The notes beneath the pieces are model-generated. The model searched no databases and was not told where the DNA came from. It worked only from the letters and a program-made list of their open reading frames with translations. A stretch of 64,000 bases of DNA from Variovorax sp. UMC13 (lineage in GTDB: Bacteria; Pseudomonadota; Gammaproteobacteria; Burkholderiales; Burkholderiaceae_C), in the NCBI RefSeq assembly GCF_014170375.1, contig NZ_LZZW01000031.1, positions 310,001-374,000 on the forward strand. Direction: 5' to 3'. Below are positions 33,255 through 41,666 of the stretch, piece after piece. The position numbers were made by a program, and so were the translations under genes. The stretch's first letter is position 1; each line of letters opens with the position of its first letter.

Positions 33255-33286
33255 TACGCCACACGGCGTATTTAAGAAGATTCTTC
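33255..33286. promoter_or_regulatory. Two palindromes upstream of nikR
   Basis: TACGCC (33255-33260) and GGCGTA (33265-33270) form 6-bp arms around ACAC; GAAGA-T-TCTTC (33276-33286) is a perfect odd palindrome. Both lie in the only sizeable gap before the nikR-TonB-DUF4198 run, in a locally AT-rich stretch ending in TTTTTTCATACT. Neither matches the Escherichia coli NikR operator GTATGA-N16-TCATAC, although a lone TCATAC occurs at 33293-33298. They are candidates for NikR autoregulation. Confidence 0.45.
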
Positions 33287-33332
33287 GTTTTTTCATACTG
33301 GCGACACTTCCTTCATTTGCCGGACCACCGCC

Positions 33333-33755
33333 TTGGAACGCTTCACGATCTCCCTCGACGACGAACTGGCCCACGACTTCGACCACCTGATCGCCGAGCG
33401 CGGCTACGGCAACCGCTCCGAGGCCGTGCGCGACATCCTGCGCGGCCATCTGGCCCGGCAGCGCGAGACCCATGACCGCCACGGCCCCTGCGTGGCCAAC
33501 CTGTCCTATGTCTACAACCACCACGAGCGCGAACTGTCGGAGCGGCTGGCCCACCACCAGCATGCGCAGCACGACCTGACCATCGCCTCCACGCATGCGC
33601 ACCTCGATGCCGAGCACTGCATCGAGACCGTGCTGCTCCGGGGCCCGGCCGAGGCGGTGCGCCGCTTCGCCGACAAGCTCATGGCCGAGCGCGGCGTGCA
33701 CCACGGCCAGCTCAACCTGGTGATGGCCTCGGCCGCCGCAGCGCACACGCACTGA
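33333..33755 (+). CDS. nikR: Nickel-responsive regulator NikR
   Basis: 140 residues starting at a TTG codon; the first residues then read MERFTISLDDELAHDFD, exactly the conserved NikR start. The N-terminal ribbon-helix-helix (GYGNRSEAVRDILRGHL) binds DNA. The C-terminal ACT domain has the square-planar nickel ligands His88, His90 and Cys96 (STHAHLDAEHC), with His77 from the partner subunit. Spacing equals Escherichia coli His87/89/Cys95. The C-terminal His-rich tail (AAAAHTH) is extra. It heads a run with a TonB-dependent receptor 70 bp downstream, rather than nikABCDE. Confidence 0.92.
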   Translation: MERFTISLDDELAHDFDHLIAERGYGNRSEAVRDILRGHLARQRETHDRHGPCVANLSYVYNHHERELSERLAHHQHAQHDLTIASTHAHLDAEHCIETVLLRGPAEAVRRFADKLMAERGVHHGQLNLVMASAAAAHTH

Positions 33756-33825
33756 CCCCGCGGGGCCTTGTCCGACGCCCTGCGTCCGGGCACGCGCGCG
33801 CCCTTCTTTCTTCTTCCCGACCCCG

Positions 33826-35871
33826 ATGAACCTCCCGATCCCGCGGCCCCCGCGCCCTCTGAGCCTGGCCCTCGGCTGCCTGCTGCTGAACACCGGCATC
33901 GCACTGGCCGAACCCGCCCCGGACACCGCCGAGCGGGAGCTCCCCACCGTCGAGGTCAAGGGCCAGACCCTGCGCGGTGCCGCGGCCTCCTACTCGACCA
34001 CCGTCTTCGACAGCCAGGACATCCAGTCGCTGCATGTGAACCAGGCGCAGGCGCTGTTCCGCCACGTGCCCGGCATGAACGTGCAGAACTACCAGCTCTC
34101 CGGCGTGGCCGACACCCTCGTGCTGCGCGGTTTCGGCGGCGGCGGGCACGGTGGCGACCTGGGCGTGGTGCTCGACGGCATTCCGCTCAACGAGGCGATG
34201 TCGCATGCCGACGGCTATGTCGACTTCAACGTGATCGTGCCGCTGGAGATCGATCGGCTCACGGTGTTCAAGGGGCCGGTGTCGGCGCTGTACGGCAACT
34301 TCAATCGCGCCGGCCTGGTCGCGGTCGAGACCCGCAAGCGCGATGCCTACCGAGAGCTCGATGTGAGCCTGGGCTCGCACCGCAGCCTCGATGCGCAGGC
34401 GGCGCTGGGCCTGCCGCTGCAGGACGGCGGCCAGCTCAACCTTGCGGCCCAGCACGACCGCAGCGACGGGTTCCGCGCGCAGTCCAGGGCCGAGCGCAGC
34501 ACGGTGGCGGGCCGCTGGAGCCGGGCCCTGACGCCGGACCTGGAGATCGCGCTGTCGGGCCGGCTGCACGAGGCCGAGGGCGACTCGCCCTCCTACCTCA
34601 CGGCCGCGCAGTTCGCGGCCGACCCCTACGGCAAGGACCCGCGCGCGATGAACGACGGCGCCACCAAGCGCTTCGCCACGCTGCGCGCCGACCTCAACTA
34701 CGCGCTCACGCCCGACGTTCGCCTGCTGAGCTTCGCCTACGGCACGCGGCAGGACTTCACGCGCTGGTTCAGCCGGCCCGTCAACCCCACGACCTGGCGG
34801 CAGCGCGAGGAGACCTACGACCGCACCGTCTTCGGCGCCGGCACCAGCCTCAACGGCCGCACGCAGACGCGCTGGAGCGCGCTGAACTGGGTGGCGGGCG
34901 TGGAGACCTTCCGCGAATCGACGGCCTACCGGTACTTCGACGGGCTGGACCAGCGCATGCGGCTTTCGCCGGCCATCGACGACCGCACTTCCAGGCTCGA
35001 CAGCCTCTCGGCCTTCGCCGAAGTCGATGCGCCCATCCATGCGCTGTTCCAGCCCTCGCTGGGCCTGCGCTGGGACCGCTTCAGCGGCGGCTGCAGCCTC
35101 GACGGCGCGGAGTCGGGCAGCGACCCCTGCGGCCCGCTGGCCCGCCTGCGCCATGCGAGCCCCAAGCTCGGCGTGCGCTCCGATGTCGCGCCGGGCGTGC
35201 GCCTGCGCGCCAGCTGGGCCGAGGGTTTCGCGCTGCCCAACAGCTTTGCCAAGTACGCGCTCGGCGCCTCGCAGCTCGATCCCAACGTGTTCCGCCAGAC
35301 CGAGGTCGGCGCGCAGTTCAAGCCGGCCCAGGGCCTCTTGCTCGACATCGCGGCCTACCGGCTGAGTTCGTCCGACGAGATCCGCACCGTGGCGCCGGGC
35401 GTGTACGAGAACTACGGCGCGACCTTGCGCCGCGGTGTCGAGGCCAGCGCCCTGTGGGCCATCCGCCCCGACCTCGACGTCTCGCTGGTCTACGGCAGCG
35501 CACGCTCGCGCATCACCGAGAACGCGAGCGCCGCGCTGCTCGGCAAGTCGGTGGCGGGCGTGCCGCGCTACACCGCCACGGCCGCCATCACGTGGACACC
35601 GGTCGCGGCCTGGACCGGCACGCTGACCTGGCGCCGCGTGGGCGCCTACGCCGTGACCGCCGACAACAGCGTGAATTACGCCGGCTACGCCACCATGGAC
35701 CTCGGTGTGAGCCATGTGCCGCCCGCGGCCCGCCGCTACCGCCTCTACGCCACGGTGGCGAATGTCGGCAACAAGGCCTACGCCACCTCGGCCGCGGTGA
35801 TCGGCGGCACGCAGGTCTTCGCGCCCGGCGCGCCGCGCAGCCTCAAGGTCGGCGCGCAACTGCAGTTCTGA
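33826..35871 (+). CDS. TonB-dependent outer-membrane receptor, probable nickel uptake
   Basis: 681 residues: signal peptide (LALGCLLLNTGIALA), a TonB-box-like ELPTVEVKGQ, plug domain (SQDIQSLHVNQAQALFRHVP, VLRGFGGGGHGGDLGVVLDG), a 22-strand barrel and a C-terminal aromatic end (KVGAQLQF). A Gly-His-Gly-rich loop in the plug (GFGGGGHGGD) is notable for a metal transporter. Located between nikR and a DUF4198 gene, it is best read as a nickel or nickel-chelate receptor rather than a siderophore receptor. This is inference from context. Confidence 0.85.
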   Translation: MNLPIPRPPRPLSLALGCLLLNTGIALAEPAPDTAERELPTVEVKGQTLRGAAASYSTTVFDSQDIQSLHVNQAQALFRHVPGMNVQNYQLSGVADTLVLRGFGGGGHGGDLGVVLDGIPLNEAMSHADGYVDFNVIVPLEIDRLTVFKGPVSALYGNFNRAGLVAVETRKRDAYRELDVSLGSHRSLDAQAALGLPLQDGGQLNLAAQHDRSDGFRAQSRAERSTVAGRWSRALTPDLEIALSGRLHEAEGDSPSYLTAAQFAADPYGKDPRAMNDGATKRFATLRADLNYALTPDVRLLSFAYGTRQDFTRWFSRPVNPTTWRQREETYDRTVFGAGTSLNGRTQTRWSALNWVAGVETFRESTAYRYFDGLDQRMRLSPAIDDRTSRLDSLSAFAEVDAPIHALFQPSLGLRWDRFSGGCSLDGAESGSDPCGPLARLRHASPKLGVRSDVAPGVRLRASWAEGFALPNSFAKYALGASQLDPNVFRQTEVGAQFKPAQGLLLDIAAYRLSSSDEIRTVAPGVYENYGATLRRGVEASALWAIRPDLDVSLVYGSARSRITENASAALLGKSVAGVPRYTATAAITWTPVAAWTGTLTWRRVGAYAVTADNSVNYAGYATMDLGVSHVPPAARRYRLYATVANVGNKAYATSAAVIGGTQVFAPGAPRSLKVGAQLQF

Positions 35872-35890
35872 TTCACAGCCAACGACACCC

Positions 35891-36595
35891 ATGCCACATC
35901 TTCTTCGCAACGCGGCCCTGGCCGTCTTCGCCACCCTGGCGCTGGGCACGGCCCAGGCCCACAACGTCTGGCTCGAACCCGATGCGGGCGGCGGCTACCT
36001 GGTGCAGTTCGGCGGCCACGAAGGCCGGCTCGAGCGCTATCCCGCGGACAAGCTCAAGCGCGTCGAAGCCTTCGACCGCCGCGGCCGCCGCATCGAGGTC
36101 ACGCTCACGCCCCAGGCCGACGGCATGCGCGTGCGGCCCGAGCGGCAGGCGGCGCTGCTGGCCGCGCATTTCGACAACGGCTTCTTCAGCAAGACCGACA
36201 GCGGTCCGATGGTCGAGAAGCCCATGACCGAGAACCCCGGCGCCACCAGCGGCGTGCATGCGATGAAGTACCACAAGACCATCATCCAGTGGGGCGCGAT
36301 CGCGAAGAAGGCGCTGGGCCAGCCCTTCGAGATCGTCGCGCTCGCGGCCGACACGCCGCATGCGGGCGAGCCGATGAAGGTGCAGGTGCTGTTCGATGGC
36401 CGGCCGATCGGCGGCATCCGCCTGTCGCTGGGCGAGAGCGGCGCGCCCGTGACCACGGCCGCCGACGGCACGGCCACCGTGATTCCAGCCGCCGGCCCGA
36501 ACCAGCTGCTGGCCATCCGCCGCCTGCCGGTGCAGGGCGACCCGCGCACCACCAGCCTCAGCTACGAATACCTGCTGGCCTTTCCGGCGCATTAG
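35891..36595 (+). CDS. DUF4198 periplasmic protein, nickel-uptake associated
   Basis: 234 residues with a Sec signal (LLRNAALAVFATLALGTAQA) directly followed by HNVWLEPD, the start of the DUF4198 beta-sandwich. An N-terminal His after signal cleavage is common in this family and may help bind metal. DUF4198 proteins accompany nickel and cobalt transport systems; the family was first named after NikM-type uptake proteins. It is 19 bp after the TonB receptor, so nikR, receptor and DUF4198 probably form one operon. Confidence 0.83.
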   Translation: MPHLLRNAALAVFATLALGTAQAHNVWLEPDAGGGYLVQFGGHEGRLERYPADKLKRVEAFDRRGRRIEVTLTPQADGMRVRPERQAALLAAHFDNGFFSKTDSGPMVEKPMTENPGATSGVHAMKYHKTIIQWGAIAKKALGQPFEIVALAADTPHAGEPMKVQVLFDGRPIGGIRLSLGESGAPVTTAADGTATVIPAAGPNQLLAIRRLPVQGDPRTTSLSYEYLLAFPAH

Positions 36596-36711
36596 CAGCT
36601 GTCGACACGGGCCATGAAAGCCCGGGCACGGGAAAGCGGAGCGGGCTGTGACGACTGAGGGCGCGGCGTGGCCGGGCGAGCGGGTCACCCTGCCCCAGAG
36701 GGCGCACGCCT

Positions 36712-36727
36712 GGAGCGAAAGCGCTCC
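36712..36727 (+). terminator. Short GC-rich hairpin between the nickel operon and tetR
   Basis: GGAGCG (36712-36717), loop AAAG, CGCTCC (36722-36727): a perfect 6-bp stem ending one base before the tetR -35 element. There is no T-run after it, so termination is only a possibility. Confidence 0.35.
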
Positions 36728-36728
36728 A

Positions 36729-36756
36729 TTGACATCTATCTACTAGTTGATAGACT
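36729..36756 (+). promoter_or_regulatory. tetR promoter with operator in its spacer
   Basis: A consensus -35 TTGACA (36729-36734) and -10 TAGACT (36751-36756) are separated by 16 bp. The expected transcription start is at or next to the A of the tetR ATG at 36763. No ribosome site exists before the ATG, so the mRNA may be leaderless. The operator 36736-36753 fills the spacer and would block polymerase when bound. Confidence 0.7.
36736..36753. promoter_or_regulatory. TetR operator, site 1
   Basis: CTATCTACTAGTTGATAG is an 18-bp palindrome with one mismatched pair and ACTAGT at its centre. It ends 9 bp before the tetR ATG. A second copy of ACTAGT follows at 36754-36759. A near-identical site (opposite orientation matches 16 of 18) lies before the next gene. 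Confidence 0.75.
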
Positions 36757-36762
36757 AGTCGC

Positions 36763-37347
36763 ATGGACAACGAACTCACCCCCAGAGCCCTCGAGATCGC
36801 GGCCTGCGCACGTGCGCTTCTGGTCGGTGGTGGCTACAACAGCTTCAGCTACGCCGACATTTCGGCGTCGGTGCAGATCAGCAAGGCCAGCATCCACCAC
36901 CACTTCCCGAGCAAGGCCGAACTGGTGCGCACGGTGCTGCTGCGGTACCGCGAAGAGGCGCGCACCGGCCTGGCAGCCCTGGTGCAGCACGTTCCGGAGC
37001 CGCTCGCGCAGCTCGAAGCCTACACGGGCTACTGGGCGACGTGCATGCGCGACGCCACCTCGTCCTTCTGCATCTGCGCCATGCTGGCGGCCGAACTGCC
37101 CACCCTCCCGCGCGAGGTCGCGGACGAGGTCCGCGGCCATTTCCTGGACCTGGCCGCATGGCTCGCCTCCGTGCTGGCCGCGGGGGCGGCCCAGCGGGTG
37201 TTCTTTCTGCAGACGAGTCCCGAAGGCGAGGCCATGGCCTTCATGGCGACGGTGCACGGCGCGATGCTGTCCGCGCGCGCCTATGGCGACCCGGAAGTCT
37301 TCGCAGCGACCGTTCAGCCGCTCATGCGCCGGCTCACTTCGCCCTGA
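36763..37347 (+). CDS. TetR/AcrR-family regulator
   Basis: 194 residues. The TetR HTH is clear at about 24-53 (YNSFSYADISASVQISKASIHHHFPSKAEL). The C-terminal ligand domain is unassigned but contains a Cys pair in SFCICAMLAAELP that could bind a soft metal or react with thiols. The gene starts directly at the predicted transcription start without a ribosome site. It very probably represses itself and the membrane protein gene 85 bp downstream, since the same 18-bp operator precedes both. Confidence 0.88.
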   Translation: MDNELTPRALEIAACARALLVGGGYNSFSYADISASVQISKASIHHHFPSKAELVRTVLLRYREEARTGLAALVQHVPEPLAQLEAYTGYWATCMRDATSSFCICAMLAAELPTLPREVADEVRGHFLDLAAWLASVLAAGAAQRVFFLQTSPEGEAMAFMATVHGAMLSARAYGDPEVFAATVQPLMRRLTSP

Positions 37348-37405
37348 CCGACCGGCAGATCGCCCTTTCACCCGGCACCTTGGCGCCTTCATTTGCCCCG
37401 ACCCT

Positions 37406-37423
37406 CTACCAACTAATAGATAG
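37406..37423. promoter_or_regulatory. TetR operator, site 2
   Basis: CTACCAACTAATAGATAG matches the reverse complement of site 1 at 16 of 18 positions and ends 9 bp before the ATG at 37433, exactly the same spacing as site 1 to the tetR ATG. A -10-like TAGACA at 37421-37426 aligns with the tetR -10. The downstream gene also lacks a ribosome site. Confidence 0.75.
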
Positions 37424-37432
37424 ACACCTCAC

Positions 37433-37936
37433 ATGACGACCGCTCTCTCACTCATCGGCGTGGTCCACACCGCCCTCAGCCTGGTCCCGGTCGCTGCCGG
37501 CCTCTACAGCTTCGCGCGCTACCGCGCGATCGATCCGGCGACCCGTTCCGGCAGGGTCTACCTGGTCGGCCTGGCGCTGTCGGTGCTCACGGCCTTCGGC
37601 CTGTCGAGCACGGGTGGCCTCAATCCCGGACACGCGCTGGGCATCCTGGCCCTGCTCGCGGCCTTCGGCAGCCTGCTGGTGCCGCGCCTTGCCGTGCTGG
37701 GGCGCTTGCGGCCGTACCTGGCGACGCTCGGGCGGACCTTCAGCTTCTTCCTGCTGCTGGTCCCCGGCATCGTCGAAACCCTGACCCGGTTGCCGGCAAC
37801 GCATCCGTTGGCCGACGGGCCCGCGTCTCCAGTGGTCCGCGCCACGCTGCTCGCATGGGTCGTGATCTTCGTCGCGGGCTTCGCGCTGCAGATCTGGACG
37901 ATCCGTTCGCGTCGCGGCAACCCGGCGCGGCGATGA
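37433..37936 (+). CDS. Unrecognised four- to five-helix membrane protein under TetR control
   Basis: 167 residues with four or five predicted membrane helices: about 5-26 (LSLIGVVHTALSLVPVAAGL), 43-60, 67-83, 101-115 and 134-153. A short basic tail ends the protein (TIRSRRGNPARR). It does not show transporter signature motifs that I can name. It carries His/Asp residues near helix ends (VVHTALS, ATHPLADG). The preceding copy of the TetR operator at identical spacing suggests it is the TetR target, perhaps an efflux or stress membrane protein. Confidence 0.75.
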   Translation: MTTALSLIGVVHTALSLVPVAAGLYSFARYRAIDPATRSGRVYLVGLALSVLTAFGLSSTGGLNPGHALGILALLAAFGSLLVPRLAVLGRLRPYLATLGRTFSFFLLLVPGIVETLTRLPATHPLADGPASPVVRATLLAWVVIFVAGFALQIWTIRSRRGNPARR

Positions 37937-38038
37937 GTCCACGCTGCGCCACACCCCGCACTGTCGAGGTCACGGCTCCCTCGGGAACAGGAAGCCGAGG
38001 CCGCCAGGCTTGCGGCGTCGACGGCAAGCGGGGCCGGC

Positions 38039-40579
38039 CTAGAACCTGTACCGCGCCGTCAGCTGCGCGCTGCGCGGCGCACCGTAGGTGCCCGAGTACC
38101 ACCAGCCTGACATCGAGGCGATGTACTTGCGGTCGAACAGGTTCTGCACGTTGAGCGACACCGACAGCCGCTCGTTGACGTCGTAGCGCGCCATCAGCCC
38201 GGCCACCGCATAGGCGCCCTGGCGGGCGACCACGGCGCGTTCGATCTGCCAGATCTCGCCGGTGTAGCTGATGCCGCTGTTCCAGTCCACGCCGCCGCCC
38301 ACGGTGAGCCGGCGCCAGTCGCCGGGCAGCCGGTAGGTGGTCCAGACCCGGGCCATCTGGCGCGGGAAAGTGATGTTGACGCGGCGGCCGGTCGCGTCCT
38401 CGGAGCTGCTGAAGTTGTACGAGGCGCTCAGGTTCCAGCCCGGCGCCAGCGTGCCGTTGAATTCGAGGTCGATGCCCTGCGTCTTCACGCCCTTGACCGC
38501 GCGCGAGGCGGTGTTGGTGGTGCCTGGAATGAACTGGCCCGGGTCGGCCTCGGCCACGTTGTCCTGGCGGATCTGGTAGATCGCGGCGCTGGTCGTCACG
38601 CGGCCGTCGAGGAAGCTGCTCTTGAGGCCAGCCTCGTAGGTGTTGCCTTCCTGCGGGTCGAGCAGCTGGCCGTTGCGGTCGAGCGAGCTCTGCGGGTTGT
38701 AGATGGTGGCGAAGCTCGCATACAGCGTGTGCTGCGCGCTCAGGTCGTACACCAGGCCGCCGTAGGGCGTGAACACGCGGCGCTCGGACGAGGGCGAGGT
38801 GCTGAAGTAGCCGCCAGTCGTTTTCGTGACGTAGTCGCTGTCGTAGTTCAGCACCTTGGCGCCCACGATGAGCTTGAGCGCATCGGCCAGCTGGAAGCGG
38901 CCCGCGCCGTAGACGCTGGTCTGGCGGCGCGTGCTGTCGAAGGTCACGAAGCGTTCGCCATACACCGGCGCGCCGCTGTTGTCCCAGCGGTAGACGTTGA
39001 CCGGCAGGTCGCGCAGCCCGGTGATGTCGAAGCTGCCGTGGGTCAGGCTCCGGAAGTCGTTGTACTCGACACCGACCAGCGCCTCGTGCTGGCGGCCGAA
39101 CAGGCTGAAGGGCCCGCCCAGCTTCAGGTCCAGCGTCTGGTTCTTCAGCCGGTAGTCGCGGCGTTCGGCATTGAGCAGCAGGCCGTCGCCCGTGGCCTTG
39201 TCGAACACGCTGCTGTTGACGGCCATGTAGACCGAATCCTCGCGCTGCTTCGAATGCAGGTCGTTGGCCGAGAGCTTGAGCTTCCAGTCGTTGTCGAAGG
39301 TCTGCTCCAGCGTCACGAAGGCGCTGGTGGAGTCGGTGTTGAAGCGGTTGTGGCGGCTGGCGGCGTTGAAGGAGGTCTTGAAGTCGGTCTGCTCGCCGTC
39401 GCTGTTGAACAGCGGAAAGCCCAGGTACGACAGCGAGCCGCGCGAGCGGTTCTCCTGGTGGTCGATGCCGGCCGTGAGCTTGCGCGAGTTCGTGAGGTCG
39501 GCCTCGATCACGCCGTAGAACACGTCCTTCTTCTTGCTGTAGTAGTCGATGTAGCTGTCGCCCTCCTCGTGCACCGCGACCAGCCGGCCGCGCACGCTGC
39601 CCGAGGCGTTGAGCGGGCTCGAGAGGTCGAGCATGCCGCGCCTGTTGCCCCAGGAACCGATGCTGGCCTCGGCCGCGCCCTGGAAGGTGGAGGTGGGCTT
39701 CTTGCGCACCATGTTCACGATGCCCGACGGGTCGCCCGCGCCGGTGCTCAGGCCCGAGGCGCCGCGCAGCACCTCGATGCGGTCGTACAGCGCCATGTCG
39801 GCGATGCTCTGCGAAGGCAGCGCGTCCAGGCCCAGGAACTCGGTGTGGGTGTTGACCCCGTCGAGCTGGTAGTTGCTGATCGGATAGCCGCGCGCGTTGG
39901 CGTTGATGCGCTCGGTGCCGAGCACGGCCGTCGAGATGCCCGGCGTGCGGGCGAGCACCTCGCCGATGCTGGTCAGGTTCTGGTCCTCCATGCGCTGCTG
40001 GGTCATCACGCTGACCGATTGCGGCGTGTCCTTGAGGCTCAGGTTGAGGCCGCTGGCAACGCCCGTCGGACCGCGCGCGGTGTAGACGCCGGTGCCTTCG
40101 GTGGTGCCCGAGCGTTCGGCCTGGGCGGTCACGCGCACCTCGGCCAGCGTGGTGCCCGATGCAGGCGCGGCCTCGGCCACGGGCGCGTTGCGCTCCGACG
40201 CCACCACGGTCAGCGTGCCGCCGGGCGTCTGCGCCAGTGCGAGCCCGCTGCCCGCGAGCGCCTGCTGCGCGGCCTGGGCCACGGTGAGGCGCCCCTGCAC
40301 CGCGGGGGCGCGGCGCCCGGCCACCAGTGCCGGCGCGGCGCTGATGCTGCGGCCGCCCTGGCGTGCGATGCGCGCGAGCACCACGCCAAGTTCGTCGGCC
40401 GGCAGGTTCCAGTCCATCGCGCCGTCGGCGACGGCGCCGGGCGGCACGGCGGGCGTCGTCTGTGCAAACGACGTGGTGGTGGCACAGGCGAGCACGGCGG
40501 CCAGCGCCAGCGAGGCCTTGCGCATCGGGGCGCGGGAGCGGGACAGGGAAGACAGGGGAGACAGCGTCACGTCGGACAT
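38039..40579 (-). CDS. TonB-dependent siderophore receptor with N-terminal signalling (STN) domain
   Basis: 846 residues. After the signal peptide (ALAAVLACATTTSFA) comes an STN/secretin-type domain at about 50-125 (DWNLPADELGVVLARIARQG), which talks to a FecR anti-sigma factor. Then follow the plug (SVSVMTQQRMEDQNLTSIGE, EVLRGASGLSTGAGDPSGIV) and a barrel ending in RYRF. Plug motifs are those of ferric siderophore receptors (FhuE/FpvA type). A start at the internal Met 19 (40525) is possible. It completes a sigma/FecR/receptor set with the two upstream genes. The siderophore is unknown, and no synthesis genes are nearby. Confidence 0.9.
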   Translation of the reverse strand: MSDVTLSPLSSLSRSRAPMRKASLALAAVLACATTTSFAQTTPAVPPGAVADGAMDWNLPADELGVVLARIARQGGRSISAAPALVAGRRAPAVQGRLTVAQAAQQALAGSGLALAQTPGGTLTVVASERNAPVAEAAPASGTTLAEVRVTAQAERSGTTEGTGVYTARGPTGVASGLNLSLKDTPQSVSVMTQQRMEDQNLTSIGEVLARTPGISTAVLGTERINANARGYPISNYQLDGVNTHTEFLGLDALPSQSIADMALYDRIEVLRGASGLSTGAGDPSGIVNMVRKKPTSTFQGAAEASIGSWGNRRGMLDLSSPLNASGSVRGRLVAVHEEGDSYIDYYSKKKDVFYGVIEADLTNSRKLTAGIDHQENRSRGSLSYLGFPLFNSDGEQTDFKTSFNAASRHNRFNTDSTSAFVTLEQTFDNDWKLKLSANDLHSKQREDSVYMAVNSSVFDKATGDGLLLNAERRDYRLKNQTLDLKLGGPFSLFGRQHEALVGVEYNDFRSLTHGSFDITGLRDLPVNVYRWDNSGAPVYGERFVTFDSTRRQTSVYGAGRFQLADALKLIVGAKVLNYDSDYVTKTTGGYFSTSPSSERRVFTPYGGLVYDLSAQHTLYASFATIYNPQSSLDRNGQLLDPQEGNTYEAGLKSSFLDGRVTTSAAIYQIRQDNVAEADPGQFIPGTTNTASRAVKGVKTQGIDLEFNGTLAPGWNLSASYNFSSSEDATGRRVNITFPRQMARVWTTYRLPGDWRRLTVGGGVDWNSGISYTGEIWQIERAVVARQGAYAVAGLMARYDVNERLSVSLNVQNLFDRKYIASMSGWWYSGTYGAPRSAQLTARYRF

Positions 40580-40664
40580 CCTGGTCGGTTCGGGTGGATC
40601 GGAGCGTTCAACCCTGTATGTCCCGCGAGGCGGGCCAACCCGACAGCGATGCGCGAAAAAAATC

Positions 40665-41666
40665 TCAGGCCGCGCGCACGTCCACGTAGACCACCCAGTC
40701 GCCCCAGTGGCGCACGCGCAGCGGCAGCGTGTCGACCAGCGCCTGCAGGGCCTGCATCGGCCGGTCCAGCGGATAGACGCCGTAGACGCGCACCCGCGCG
40801 GCCTCCGGGCTGGCGCGCAGGACCGCGGGCGTGTACGGGCGCAGCGCCTCGAGCACCTCGGCCAGCGGCTGGTCGTGCACCTCGAGCACGCCGCTGGACC
40901 AGGCGCTGGGATCGACGCGCGTCGCGGCCGCCAAGAGCTCGACGCCGTCGGCGTGCAGCCAGGCGCTCGCGCCCTGCGGCAGCGCCACCGGCGCGGCGTC
41001 GTTCAACGGATGCAGGCGCACGCTGTGTTCGAGCACCGACACCAGCGTGCGCCCTTCTTCCTGCTGCACCATGAAGCGGGTGCCCAGCGCGCGCACCGCG
41101 CCCTGGGCGCTCTGCACGACGAAGGGCCGCTGCCTGTCGGTCGCCACGTTGACGATCAGCGCGCCGGCGCGCAGGTGCACCCGGCGCAGGTCGGCGCCGA
41201 AGTCCAGGTCGGCGGCCGAGCGGGCGTTGAGCAGCAGGTCGCTGCCGTCGGCCAGCACGAAGCGGCGGCGTTCGCCGGTACCGGTGCGCAGGTCGGAGGA
41301 CCAGGCCATGAGTGGCGCCCGCCGCTCGGCCCAGAGCCCGCCGCCCGCGGCCGTGAGCAGCGCGACCGTGGCGCCGCCCAGCAGCGCGCGCCGGCGGGCG
41401 CGGTGGTCGGGCGCGGCGCTCAGCGCACGCACGCCCGAGGGCGCATGGCCGCCGGCCTGCAACTGCGTGAGCGCGGGCACGATGCGCTGGTCCAGCCGCT
41501 GCTGCAGCGAAGCCCAGGCCGCCGCATGCGCGGGCGCGGCCTCGAGCCAGCGCGCGAAGGCGCGGCGCTCGCTGTCGTCGCTGTGGCCGGAGTCCAGCCG
41601 CACCAGCCAGTCGATCGCCTGCTCGATCACCGGGTCGAGCGCCAAGGCGCTGCCATGCGCCGTCAT
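40665..41666 (-). CDS. fecR: FecR-family anti-sigma/sensor protein
   Basis: 333 residues. The N-terminal cytoplasmic domain (AIDWLVRLDSGHSDDSERRAFARWLEA) with Trp-rich AHAAAWASLQQRLD binds the sigma factor. One membrane helix lies near 95-110 (LLGGATVALLTAAGGGLWA). The periplasmic FecR domain follows (GERRRFVLADGSDLLLNARS, RPFVVQSAQGAVRALGTRFMV) and a C-terminal STN-like module. The ATG overlaps the sigma stop by four bases (ATGA), so they are translated together. It transmits the receptor-bound siderophore signal across the inner membrane. Confidence 0.92.
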   Translation of the reverse strand: MTAHGSALALDPVIEQAIDWLVRLDSGHSDDSERRAFARWLEAAPAHAAAWASLQQRLDQRIVPALTQLQAGGHAPSGVRALSAAPDHRARRRALLGGATVALLTAAGGGLWAERRAPLMAWSSDLRTGTGERRRFVLADGSDLLLNARSAADLDFGADLRRVHLRAGALIVNVATDRQRPFVVQSAQGAVRALGTRFMVQQEEGRTLVSVLEHSVRLHPLNDAAPVALPQGASAWLHADGVELLAAATRVDPSAWSSGVLEVHDQPLAEVLEALRPYTPAVLRASPEAARVRVYGVYPLDRPMQALQALVDTLPLRVRHWGDWVVYVDVRAA

